Source: Candidatus Woesearchaeota archaeon (GTDB taxonomy: Archaea > Nanoarchaeota > Nanoarchaeia > Woesearchaeales > UBA11576). Taken from it: a stretch of DNA of 13,647 bases. The position numbers and the translations under genes are program-made. The stretch spans positions 1 through 13,647 of the forward strand of contig DUGW01000089.1 in NCBI GenBank assembly GCA_013331125.1, in the 5' to 3' direction. The notes under the pieces were generated by a model. It searched no databases. It saw nothing but the letters and a program-made list of their open reading frames with translations, and had not been told where the DNA came from. This document shows positions 1 to 7,964 of this stretch, one piece after another (the stretch's first letter is position 1; the number at the start of each line of letters is the position of its first letter).

Positions 1-3000
1 GAATAAAGCCCTGTGTCTGCAATCTGTCCTGAGACGACATCGCAGTTCTTCTCGACTCCTGACCCTTTCCATTCCCTCTTGGTCCCCTGGATGACTACTT
101 CTCCTGGCTCGTAGGTGCATATTCCTGTTGTCTTGCCTTTTTCACAGTTCACCAGGAAAGTGCCTACCTCTGCGCTTGTCCAGTCGAACTTCTTGCTGGT
201 TGTTGCGGCCAATAGTTTCCTGTATTTTGTTATTGTAGCAATATATCTTCCCGCAGTTATCTGCTTTGTCGTCCTTGTGAAATCCTCTTGTTTTACCTTG
301 AATTCTCCTGCTGCGCCTGCCATCGCCTTTGTGTTTGGCCACTGGTCTGCAGCCATGAATATCATCTCTTTGAGTCCTGCTTCGTTTATCCTCTCTCCCA
401 CGACTGTTGCTGCCTCTGCAGGGTATATCTTTTGGTTGTGATGGTTCATTACCTTGTCTATCACCAGGTATTTTGTGTATTGACAGTCTCCTGTGCATGT
501 TGTCGCGTCTTTCGGCAGTTCGTTTGATACCAGCACTCTCACAACGTTAGAGTCTCCTGGCTCGAACGGGTTGTTTTGGTTGTCCGGCCTTACGGGTTCT
601 GCCTTGACTATCACTGCTTGTCCTGCTTTAGGGACCTCTATTCCGCATTTGTATGACAGGTCTGATATCCTGAATGAGCATCCTGCGTCTGGCAATGGTG
701 ATCCTATCTCTCTTACGTCTCCTAGTGCTGCTCCTGATACTGTCTCTGGGCTTACCATCGTCCCTTGGAACACCTGTCTCCCTGATGGTCCTGCCGTCGG
801 TACCTGGAATGGTCTCCATTCTATCCCTGCCTGGTCATATCTTAGCGGCAGCCCTTGTGGATGTACATATAGCACTTCGTCTGTGCAGAACTTTCCTTGT
901 CCTAATTGTCCGGTTGTCGGGCATGTGCCGCTCTGGTGGTGTGGTATGTATAGTTTGAGCTGTCTTCCCAGGTCTGTGTATCTCTTCCCTGTTATGTCAT
1001 GTGATCCGTCGCATGGCTCGTTTCCTGGGCAGTTGGGTCTTGTGGATGCCAGCAGGAATAGCTTGAATTCTATGTTTGCTCCTGCTGATATTGAGTATCC
1101 TATCCTGTAGACATATTTTGCGTATCCTGTGTTTGCGTCGTATGCCTGCCATCTCCTTGTGACAGGGAACACCAGTGCTGTCGTGTTGATCGGCATCGTG
1201 ATTGCCTGTTCGAACAGTGATTTCCAGTCTGTGGGCCATTCTCCTGTGAACATAAATATGCATGCGTCATGCGCTATGTTCTGCGCGTTGAATGTCGTCG
1301 AGAACAGGTTGTTGTTTCCGTATCTTGCGTTTGCGTCTGCTATCACTCCTGTGGATGCGCTGTGTATCGCTCCGAATATCCCTCCTATTCCTCCGCTTCC
1401 TATCCTGTTTCCGCTGCCTCCTGCTCCCATCCTGTTCATTATGCAGCTGATTATCTTCATCAGCAGGTCGCATATGTATTGGCTCATTATCGCCCTGCAT
1501 TGTCCTGCTGATCCGTCTCCTGTGAGCATTATTGATAATAGGCATGTCTGCAGAGCCCGTAGGAAGTTCCTCAGGTGCTGCATCCAGCTTATCATCGCGC
1601 TGAGGCATAGTGTGAGTAGTGAGTCTATGAAGTTTCCTGCCGGCTGCGCCAGGTATTGTCTTGTCGGCTCTCCCAGCAGGTACATTATCTTCCTGTACTG
1701 CTCTTCCAGCTCTTTCGGCACCTCTGTGGGCTGTTTACCTGGGGCGAAGTACTGGCCGCACATCCTTACGAAGCTTACCCCTGTAGCTCCCACTCCGACT
1801 ATGTTCTTTGCATTGACCTCGTCGCATAGGTCTTTTCCGAATTCTATCATACCTTCCTTGAATGTGTCCTGGTCTTTGCTTGGGTCTGCATTGTCCCTTT
1901 CCGGGAAATGTGCTGCCAGGTCCTTGTTGGGGTCTACAGGTACCAGGTATGTCCCTGTGGTTATCGCCACCCTTCCTTCTGTGTCCATCGTGCCTATCGT
2001 CCCTTTGACCTGTGATGATGAGTAATATCCTCTCTTGACCTGCTGCGCCGTTCCTTTCTCGTCTATGTCCACCATGTATGCTACGTCGTCATTGACCTTG
2101 CTCCTCTGACCGACCGGGTAGTCTTTCTTGTATTTCAGCCCGTCTACGATGACTGTCTGCACCCTCTTTGCATTGCCTTTTGGTGTGCATATGCCTGTGA
2201 GTCCTGTGGTTATCTGCGTGCCTGTTCCGCATTCTGCCGCTTCTGGGTGTGACAGACAGTATGACAGTTTCATCTCGCTCTGGAACATCATCCCCCATTG
2301 CCATGCGTCCATGTATTCCCATGGGCAGCATGATGGTTGGTATAGGTGCCCTTTCTCGCATTTCTTCTTCTCTTCTGCGCTTCCTTTTGTGTAGAAGTTG
2401 TACATCTCCTCTATTGCAGACCTTCCCAGGTCTGCGAACTGGCAGTCGCTCTTTGACATTGCCCAGTTGGGGTTTATGTAGAATCCTTTCTCGTATGGCA
2501 TGACAAGGTCATATCTTGGTTTCGGCAGTTTCGGCGCCTCTTTCCTTGCCACTGTGGTTATCGGCTTTCCTGAACTGGTCGTTGATGTTGCCTGTTGTGC
2601 GCTCTTCGGTGCTGCTCCTTTTGGTGCCGGTGTCCGCGAGGTTGTGGTCTGTCCTTGTGCAGGAGTCGTTGCTGGTGCGGGCTTTGGTGGGTCGGCCATC
2701 CCTGTTATGAGGTTTCCCATCCCTCCCTTAGCTATCGCCTCTGCTCCTGCCTCTGTCACATCACTCATCGCCATCCCTGTTATCAGGTTGAATGATGGTT
2801 CTGTCTCCTCGATGACTGGCAGTGATGCTGATTCTCCGTCAAGGTCTGTGATTGCGCTTCCTGTCCCTCCTGTGCCTCCGCAGTATTTGCAGTAGTCTCC
2901 TCTTCCGTCAGATGATGAGCACCATGCCGTGTTCTTTGAGCACTTGCTGTTTGACTTCTCGTTCATTATGTCAAGCGCGCTCGCATAGTCTGTGCATTGG

Positions 3001-6000
3001 CAGCCCCATGTCGTTCCCTGGCTTGTAGTCGCCACCCACACCTTTCCGGTGTATATCACGACTTTTGAACCTACCAGCGGGTTCTGTTTTGCAGAGTCGG
3101 CATATCTCCAGTAGCAACTTTTTGTTCCGCCGATGGTTTTTGAGTACGGCTTGCAGTCAAGCGCGACTTGTGCTCCTTTTGCTGTCTGGCTTGTGTAGAT
3201 ATATGATCCTGGGAATTGGAACTGTGGGCTTGCCTCTGTCTGTGGCACTGATCCGCTGCTGCTTCCGCTCTGCCCTGCCTGTCCACTTGTCCCTGTTGTT
3301 GTTGTCGTCCCTTTGAACTCTGCCTTCTTTGCCTTTGTCTCATCTGAGCAGCAGAAATAATCATTATAGTCTAGTTTGCATACCTCTGTCTTGCACTCTC
3401 CATCTTTAGTGCATTCTGCTGATGTCCATAACCCTGGTGGTTTTGCGTATGTCCCTCTGCACTGGCAGCTCCATCCTGGATTGTCATCTTTGCATTTCTG
3501 GTCTCCGAACTTCTTTCTCTGTGCAGCTACTGAGCAGCAGTAGTAGTTGTTCTTCAGACCTGTGCATTTTTGTGTCGTGCAGTTGTTCTCTTCTGTGCAC
3601 ATACTTGATGTCCACGCGTCTTTTGATGCCAAGCATCCGCAGCTCCATTTCTCTCCTGGCTTGTTATCTGCTGCCCATTGGTAGCATGCCTCTTCTCCTT
3701 TCACTGCTCCCAGCAGTTCTGCTGCAGTCTCTACGCAGTAATAGGCTGAGAGTTCTGATGTGCACAGCCCTTTGTCTGGGTAGCATTTGTTTGCTGCTTC
3801 GCATTTCTGATGTGGATGGTCTTTCTTCCATTGTGTCTGTGTGATTGAGCATCTGTATGTGGAAGTTCCGATGCTCTTCTGCGAGCATTTTATCTCAGCA
3901 GTCCTTATCCCTGGTGTCTGTACGCTTGCCAGTGATGTCGACTCTGTCCCTCTGCATTGTCCGTCATTGCAGCTCTGTCCTCTCTTGCAGAACAGGTGTT
4001 GCGGGTTCGGGGCGTTGGCTCCTGCCACTGTTGTGCATCTGCAGAATGGTTCGTTGATGAACTGATTCTGTACGCATGGAGTTATGTCTGCGCACTTTCC
4101 GTCAGTGCCGCATCTCTGTCCTGGCTTGCATGTCGGTGAAGTTGGGTCCATCCCGCATATGCATTCTTTGATCAGGTTCACGTCTTTCTGGCACTGTCTT
4201 GCCGCCCTTGCTGATGCCTCTTCGACATATCTCCACGGGTTCGGTTTCTTTGCCGTTCCGTATGCCTGTATTATGAAGTGCTGCAGTGTAGGTACTGGTG
4301 GGCATGTTATCCTGTCGCAGAACAGGTGCCATTTATCTGTTATCCATTTCTCTTTCTGTATCCATAGTGCGCATGTCTTGCATGTCTCTTTCGCTTCGTC
4401 TGAGTCTGCGAACTCGACTGTGCATGCTCCCTGTTCTGTCCCGTCATCCCATTTGGCCAGCAGTTCCATCTTTCCCTGTTTTATAAGGGTGGCTATGCCT
4501 CCTCCGCCTTTTGACAGTGCTCCGAGCGCTGATGTGTATTTGCAGTAATAGTTCCTCATGGCCTGGATTATGAACTTCGAGAAGAATGATAATAGGCAGA
4601 AACCGAGTGTTATCTTCGCTATGTATCTCAATGGTTTCTCTATTGCGTCAAGTATCATGAGTGTCTTGTTTATCATCACCACTGCTGCCTGTAGCAGTCC
4701 TTTGGGTATCAGTGACGGGTCTACCCTTTCGTCTAACTGTATCTTGAGTTCTACGCATTGCCTCTGTGATGTCGGTACCTGCATCGCCTGGCTGGCTCCG
4801 AATGTCCCTGCTGCTCCTGAGCTCTGTGCCGCGTATTGTTTTGCCAGTTCTGGGCTCCTGAACTGTATGTCAAGCTGCAGCATGAGCCTTACGCATCCTG
4901 CCCATTTCCAGCATTCTCCTTTCCTGTGCTGTGAGAGGTTCTTCTCCCTCTCGAAGTAGGTCTTTCCTTCTGGTATCTGTGGCCTGAAGTTCACCAGCAC
5001 GAATCCTTTTGATGCGTTGTTCTGCCTGAATGTGGGCGTCGCGCCGAGTATCCAGTTGGAATCGTATTTTGATGCCTCTTTTGCTCCTAATGTCGCTGGC
5101 CTGACGTCTATCCTGTTGACTGTGACATTGTGTCCCATGCCTCCGCCCTGCCATTTGAGTTCGTAGCCGAATCCGTATGCTGCTACTCCTTCAAGAAGCT
5201 CTCTTGTATTGATCACATTTCCTCCAGGCTTGATCTCGACCTGGAAGTAGTTGCCTTGTGCGCATGGCTGGTATAGTATCTGTGACGTTACCGGTTCTGA
5301 TTTCCTTCCCAGTCCGTCGACAGCTATGAGTGTGACTGTTGTCGGTGTCCCCTGTCCCTGGCCGTATGCTCCTGCCTGTCCCTGCGCGTATTGTCCTGTC
5401 TGGTATTGCTGCGCTCCTCCGTATCCTGGCTGGCCGTACGTGCCCTGCTGTCCGTATGCTGGTTGTTGTCCGGGTGCGCCTCCGTATGGCTGCCCTGCCC
5501 CATATTGTGCGTCTGTCGTCGGTTGTCCTGCGAATGTTGCCATCATTGTCGCTGCGACTGTCGTCTGCAGTTCGACATCTGCTGACCATGTCCCGTTGGG
5601 TCCTACAGTCACTTTCTTGTCTGGCTGCATCGCTGTCCCGTTGAGTGCCTGCAGGTTCTTGTTTACGTATATCCAGACCTCTCCGATAGGTTTGTTTATC
5701 TGGCCGTCTATCTTGATCTCGCTTGTCATCGCAGGGCTGAACCATTTCTGCAGGTCTGTGGCCGTAGGCCAGAGTATCTTCGGCACCTCAGAGTCGACAT
5801 ACACTTCGAATGATTCCTCGAACTTGTTCCCTGCCACGTCCTCGAACACCAGTTTTATGTTGTTCCTTCCGTCGAACAGGTTGTTTATCACCTCTGAGAA
5901 CTCCACTGATTTGTTCGCTGTTGTCATGTATTTCTTTGTGTCTTTCAGTGCCGGGCTCTTTGGGACTATCTTTGCTCTTGGAGGGACCACTGTGCCGTTG

Positions 6001-7937
6001 GGCGGTGTCGTCACTGTCAGCTTCGCTGATCTTGGCCCTTCATTCCCTGCAGTGTCCATCGCGCTGACCTGGTAGTTGTAGGTCGTAGCTGTGCTTACGT
6101 TTGTGTCCTGGAATGTCAGTGTGGGCGACATAACCTCTGCTATCGGTCCTCCAGAGACGTCTGACCTGTAGATGAGATATGAGTATGTCTCTGATTCTGT
6201 GCTTGTTCCTGTGAGGAACTGCATCCCTGTCATCTGGTTCCCGAAGACGCTCTCCAGGATGAATGCTGCTCTGCCTGTAACCATAGGTGCGGTGCCATAC
6301 CCTGGCGTGCCATATGCTCCTGTCATGCCCGCTGCTGGAGCTCCGTATGTCTGACCGTAAGGGCTGTATGCTCCTCCGAGTCCTCCTCCGTATGGGTTTC
6401 CGTATCCTCCTCCTATCGGGTTTGTCCCGTAGGGGTCTAGTATCTGGTCATAGTTTGGTCTTGATTCGCTTATCTGTGTCTTGTTCGGGTGTTTCACCGC
6501 ATCCCATTCTATGGATACTGCGTTGGGTTCTATGCTTCCGTTCCTGAGGTTCTCTACCTGCAGCGGTCCCTGTGTGTCGTCCATGGATGATATGTATATG
6601 TATAGTGTTATCTCGTTCTCGTCTGTTACATTTCCCCCTACCCTTATGTCTTTCTTTCCTGAGAATTTGAGGTTCTTTGTCGCGTTGTCAAGGATCACTT
6701 CCGGTCCCCTGTAGTCCAGCATCACCATCTCGCGGCATTCTATCTTTTTCCCTAGCCTGTCGTCTGCTATTATCTTGACTTCATTCTCTGCCTTTGTGGC
6801 GTCGAGTCTCATGCCTGAGAAGCTGAACTCTCCGTTGATCGCTACTGTGAGTGTCCTCTCTTCTTTTCCGTTGATGTATGCGGTGACGTTAACGCCTGGT
6901 GCTGATTTGCCTTTCATGGTTATCAGGTTGGCGTTGAACCATTTCTTGGTCTCTGTTCTGCAGTCTACATCTTCTACATTGAGGAACAGTTCTACCTTGC
7001 TTGTGGTCTTGAATGTCATCGCTGAACTGTTCGCGCAGCTTCCGTCTGAGTCGCAGCTCTCTGCCCTGAATGTGTATTCCTTGTCAGGCTCGAGGCCTGT
7101 GATCGATACCTTGTGCTCCTTCACGAATGTGGACTCTTCTGCCTTCTTGTCCAGAAGCAGGGGGTTTGTGCTGTACTTGACTCTTGAGTGTGCATTGTCA
7201 TTGGTCAACCAGGTGATTATTACGTTTGTTCCCAGGACCTCGGTCTTCACGTCTGATACTATTATCGCTGTCTTGGGCTCTGCTGCCTTTGCCTTGACTG
7301 AGGTCTTTGGTCCTTCATTCCCTGATGTGTCGACTGCGCTTACCTCGTATGTGTATTCCTTGTCTTTCTCGAGGTCTTCATCTGTCTTGTACTTGGCCAT
7401 GTGTTTGTCCCAGATCATCTCTCCGTCCTTGTATACCCTGTAGTATGCCACGTCCGGTGTCTTTGCTGCGTCTATGTCCCATTCGAACCTTATCCTCCAT
7501 GGCGCTGCCTCTGTCACCCGCAGGTCTTTGACTGCCTCTGGTGGTGTTGTGTCTGCCTCTGACTGTGTGGTGAATTTGAGTGTCTGGCTTGCTATCTCAG
7601 GCTTCCTTGCCGTCTCCTCGCCGGCTTCCGCTATTATCTGGTATTTGTATTCTGTCCCTGACTTCAGTTCCTCGAGCACTGCTTCATGCTCCATGCCTTC
7701 TTCTGTGGTCGCCTCTTTGTCTGACGCTGTCGTCCCGTACTTGACCGTTCCTGTGGAGTTGATGTCTGTCTTCCATTTTATCGTCGCTGTCGTCTGTGTG
7801 ACTGTGACACCTACGTCTGGGTTGAACTCTATCTCCAGGGCGTTTGCTGTGTATATCGGGAGAAGTAGGACTAGCCAGATCAGGAATAATGCGATCCTTG
7901 CTGTTTTCTGGCTTGTCTTTTGATCCATGTGTATCAT
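1..7937 (-). CDS. Giant exported multidomain protein (FnIII/Ig-like, Tyr-Gly-rich loops, Cys-rich repeats), C-terminus outside window
   Basis: I translated this frame codon by codon: it has no stop from the ATG at 7937 to the window edge, giving at least 2,645 residues. An in-frame TGA at 7959-7961 limits the start to ATG 7937 or ATG 7928; neither has a clear Shine-Dalgarno. Residues 13-33 form a hydrophobic signal peptide ending TANA, so the protein is exported. Next come three fibronectin-III-like domains (about 36-125, 128-223, 226-322; TTPPEAVKDL and VSAVDTSGNEGP are typical), an Ig-like stretch (324-445), a fourth FnIII split by a Gly/Tyr loop (501-551), and another Ig-like domain split by a Gln/Gly/Tyr loop (806-865). 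Two hydrophobic segments follow (1076-1099, 1103-1127), then Cys-rich repeats (about 1259-1686), a Pro/Thr/Ala linker (about 1745-1800), amphipathic Cys-bearing helices (2102-2167), a Gly-rich linker and further unrecognised domains. Role is inferred as surface adhesion or envelope architecture; no catalytic motif was recognised. Confidence 0.93.
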   Translation of the reverse strand, partial: MIHMDQKTSQKTARIALFLIWLVLLLPIYTANALEIEFNPDVGVTVTQTTATIKWKTDINSTGTVKYGTTASDKEATTEEGMEHEAVLEELKSGTEYKYQIIAEAGEETARKPEIASQTLKFTTQSEADTTPPEAVKDLRVTEAAPWRIRFEWDIDAAKTPDVAYYRVYKDGEMIWDKHMAKYKTDEDLEKDKEYTYEVSAVDTSGNEGPKTSVKAKAAEPKTAIIVSDVKTEVLGTNVIITWLTNDNAHSRVKYSTNPLLLDKKAEESTFVKEHKVSITGLEPDKEYTFRAESCDSDGSCANSSAMTFKTTSKVELFLNVEDVDCRTETKKWFNANLITMKGKSAPGVNVTAYINGKEERTLTVAINGEFSFSGMRLDATKAENEVKIIADDRLGKKIECREMVMLDYRGPEVILDNATKNLKFSGKKDIRVGGNVTDENEITLYIYISSMDDTQGPLQVENLRNGSIEPNAVSIEWDAVKHPNKTQISESRPNYDQILDPYGTNPIGGGYGNPYGGGLGGAYSPYGQTYGAPAAGMTGAYGTPGYGTAPMVTGRAAFILESVFGNQMTGMQFLTGTSTESETYSYLIYRSDVSGGPIAEVMSPTLTFQDTNVSTATTYNYQVSAMDTAGNEGPRSAKLTVTTPPNGTVVPPRAKIVPKSPALKDTKKYMTTANKSVEFSEVINNLFDGRNNIKLVFEDVAGNKFEESFEVYVDSEVPKILWPTATDLQKWFSPAMTSEIKIDGQINKPIGEVWIYVNKNLQALNGTAMQPDKKVTVGPNGTWSADVELQTTVAATMMATFAGQPTTDAQYGAGQPYGGAPGQQPAYGQQGTYGQPGYGGAQQYQTGQYAQGQAGAYGQGQGTPTTVTLIAVDGLGRKSEPVTSQILYQPCAQGNYFQVEIKPGGNVINTRELLEGVAAYGFGYELKWQGGGMGHNVTVNRIDVRPATLGAKEASKYDSNWILGATPTFRQNNASKGFVLVNFRPQIPEGKTYFEREKNLSQHRKGECWKWAGCVRLMLQLDIQFRSPELAKQYAAQSSGAAGTFGASQAMQVPTSQRQCVELKIQLDERVDPSLIPKGLLQAAVVMINKTLMILDAIEKPLRYIAKITLGFCLLSFFSKFIIQAMRNYYCKYTSALGALSKGGGGIATLIKQGKMELLAKWDDGTEQGACTVEFADSDEAKETCKTCALWIQKEKWITDKWHLFCDRITCPPVPTLQHFIIQAYGTAKKPNPWRYVEEASARAARQCQKDVNLIKECICGMDPTSPTCKPGQRCGTDGKCADITPCVQNQFINEPFCRCTTVAGANAPNPQHLFCKRGQSCNDGQCRGTESTSLASVQTPGIRTAEIKCSQKSIGTSTYRCSITQTQWKKDHPHQKCEAANKCYPDKGLCTSELSAYYCVETAAELLGAVKGEEACYQWAADNKPGEKWSCGCLASKDAWTSSMCTEENNCTTQKCTGLKNNYYCCSVAAQRKKFGDQKCKDDNPGWSCQCRGTYAKPPGLWTSAECTKDGECKTEVCKLDYNDYFCCSDETKAKKAEFKGTTTTTGTSGQAGQSGSSSGSVPQTEASPQFQFPGSYIYTSQTAKGAQVALDCKPYSKTIGGTKSCYWRYADSAKQNPLVGSKVVIYTGKVWVATTSQGTTWGCQCTDYASALDIMNEKSNSKCSKNTAWCSSSDGRGDYCKYCGGTGGTGSAITDLDGESASLPVIEETEPSFNLITGMAMSDVTEAGAEAIAKGGMGNLITGMADPPKPAPATTPAQGQTTTSRTPAPKGAAPKSAQQATSTTSSGKPITTVARKEAPKLPKPRYDLVMPYEKGFYINPNWAMSKSDCQFADLGRSAIEEMYNFYTKGSAEEKKKCEKGHLYQPSCCPWEYMDAWQWGMMFQSEMKLSYCLSHPEAAECGTGTQITTGLTGICTPKGNAKRVQTVIVDGLKYKKDYPVGQRSKVNDDVAYMVDIDEKGTAQQVKRGYYSSSQVKGTIGTMDTEGRVAITTGTYLVPVDPNKDLAAHFPERDNADPSKDQDTFKEGMIEFGKDLCDEVNAKNIVGVGATGVSFVRMCGQYFAPGKQPTEVPKELEEQYRKIMYLLGEPTRQYLAQPAGNFIDSLLTLCLSAMISWMQHLRNFLRALQTCLLSIMLTGDGSAGQCRAIMSQYICDLLMKIISCIMNRMGAGGSGNRIGSGGIGGIFGAIHSASTGVIADANARYGNNNLFSTTFNAQNIAHDACIFMFTGEWPTDWKSLFEQAITMPINTTALVFPVTRRWQAYDANTGYAKYVYRIGYSISAGANIEFKLFLLASTRPNCPGNEPCDGSHDITGKRYTDLGRQLKLYIPHHQSGTCPTTGQLGQGKFCTDEVLYVHPQGLPLRYDQAGIEWRPFQVPTAGPSGRQVFQGTMVSPETVSGAALGDVREIGSPLPDAGCSFRISDLSYKCGIEVPKAGQAVIVKAEPVRPDNQNNPFEPGDSNVVRVLVSNELPKDATTCTGDCQYTKYLVIDKVMNHHNQKIYPAEAATVVGERINEAGLKEMIFMAADQWPNTKAMAGAAGEFKVKQEDFTRTTKQITAGRYIATITKYRKLLAATTSKKFDWTSAEVGTFLVNCEKGKTTGICTYEPGEVVIQGTKREWKGSGVEKNCDVVSGQIADTGLY
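2694..2789 (-). repeat. Direct repeat encoding NLITGMA twice
   Basis: The heptapeptide NLITGMA occurs at codons within 2769-2789 and again within 2694-2714, exactly 75 nt apart. The DNA (GCCATCCCTGTTAT then one mismatch and AGGTT on the plus strand) is nearly identical over about 20 nt. It flanks an Ala/Glu-rich helix just before a Pro/Thr/Ala linker in the giant protein. Confidence 0.8.
2880..3851 (-). repeat. Tandem Cys-rich repeats (W-x-CxC ... WTSxxCT ... YxCC)
   Basis: The two best copies in the giant protein are about 58-62 residues apart. Copy A runs from WSCGC through AWTSSMCTEENNC to NNYYCCS; copy B runs from WSCQC through LWTSAECTKDGEC to NDYFCCS. A partial copy lies upstream (GLCTSELSAYYC) and a degenerate copy downstream (WGCQC ... 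CSKNTAWC ... YCKYC). A Thr/Ser/Gly-rich linker (about 3240-3310) separates B from the last copy. No close DNA identity, so an old duplication. Confidence 0.7.
3954..4163 (-). repeat. Two knottin-like Cys units (CxC ... GQxC ... DGxC)
   Basis: In the giant protein, CICGMDPTSPTCKPGQRCGTDGKC is followed by CRCTTV then FCKRGQSCNDGQC. Both copies have CxC, a spaced Cys, then GQ-x-C and DG-x-C. This arrangement resembles small disulfide-rich EGF- or knottin-like units common in secreted proteins, and it argues that this stretch is outside the cell. Confidence 0.65.
5343..5522 (-). repeat. Gln/Gly/Tyr-rich low-complexity loop 2 inside an Ig-like domain
   Basis: Residues 806-865 of the giant protein are dominated by Gln, Gly and Tyr, with 8 Tyr mostly as QYG, AYG, TYG and QYQ. 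The flanks (GTWSADVEL before, VTLIAVDGLGRKSEPV after) are adjacent strands of one Ig-like sandwich, so the segment sits in a loop. Its YG core is shared with loop 1. Confidence 0.75.
6285..6437 (-). repeat. Gly/Tyr-rich low-complexity loop 1 inside an FnIII domain
   Basis: Residues 501-551 of the giant protein hold 17 Gly and 8 Tyr in 51 residues, with recurrent PYG, AYG and GYG. The loop interrupts an FnIII-like fold: strands before it (VSIEWDAV) and after it (TYSYLIYRSD, YQVSAMDTAGNEGP) belong to the same type of domain. Expected to be disordered and solvent-exposed. Confidence 0.75.
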
Positions 7938-7964
7938 GCGGTTTTTTTGATCAGTTGGTCAGGC

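Noticed and set aside
1129..2025. Plus-strand open frame of 298 codons, and others such as 5251-6075 and 6775-7443
   Set aside because: They lie antisense to the continuous minus-strand giant gene. Their Ser/Cys/Leu/Pro-rich composition is what the complement of ACA/GGA/GCA/AGG codons gives, and they show no domain signature.
2694..2789. CRISPR-like or mobile-element repeats
   Set aside because: Only two copies, in frame, coding for the same heptapeptide inside a protein; no array or terminal inverted repeats.
5343..5522. Gln/Gly/Tyr-rich segment as a frameshift or assembly artefact
   Set aside because: The same frame continues on both sides into matching Ig-like strands, and codon choice (CAG/CAA, GGA, TAC) is like the surroundings.
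7941..7961. T-run on the plus strand (7942-7948) as a terminator
   Set aside because: It is a T-run only on the plus strand, where no gene ends. On the transcribed minus strand it is an A-run, with no stable hairpin before it.
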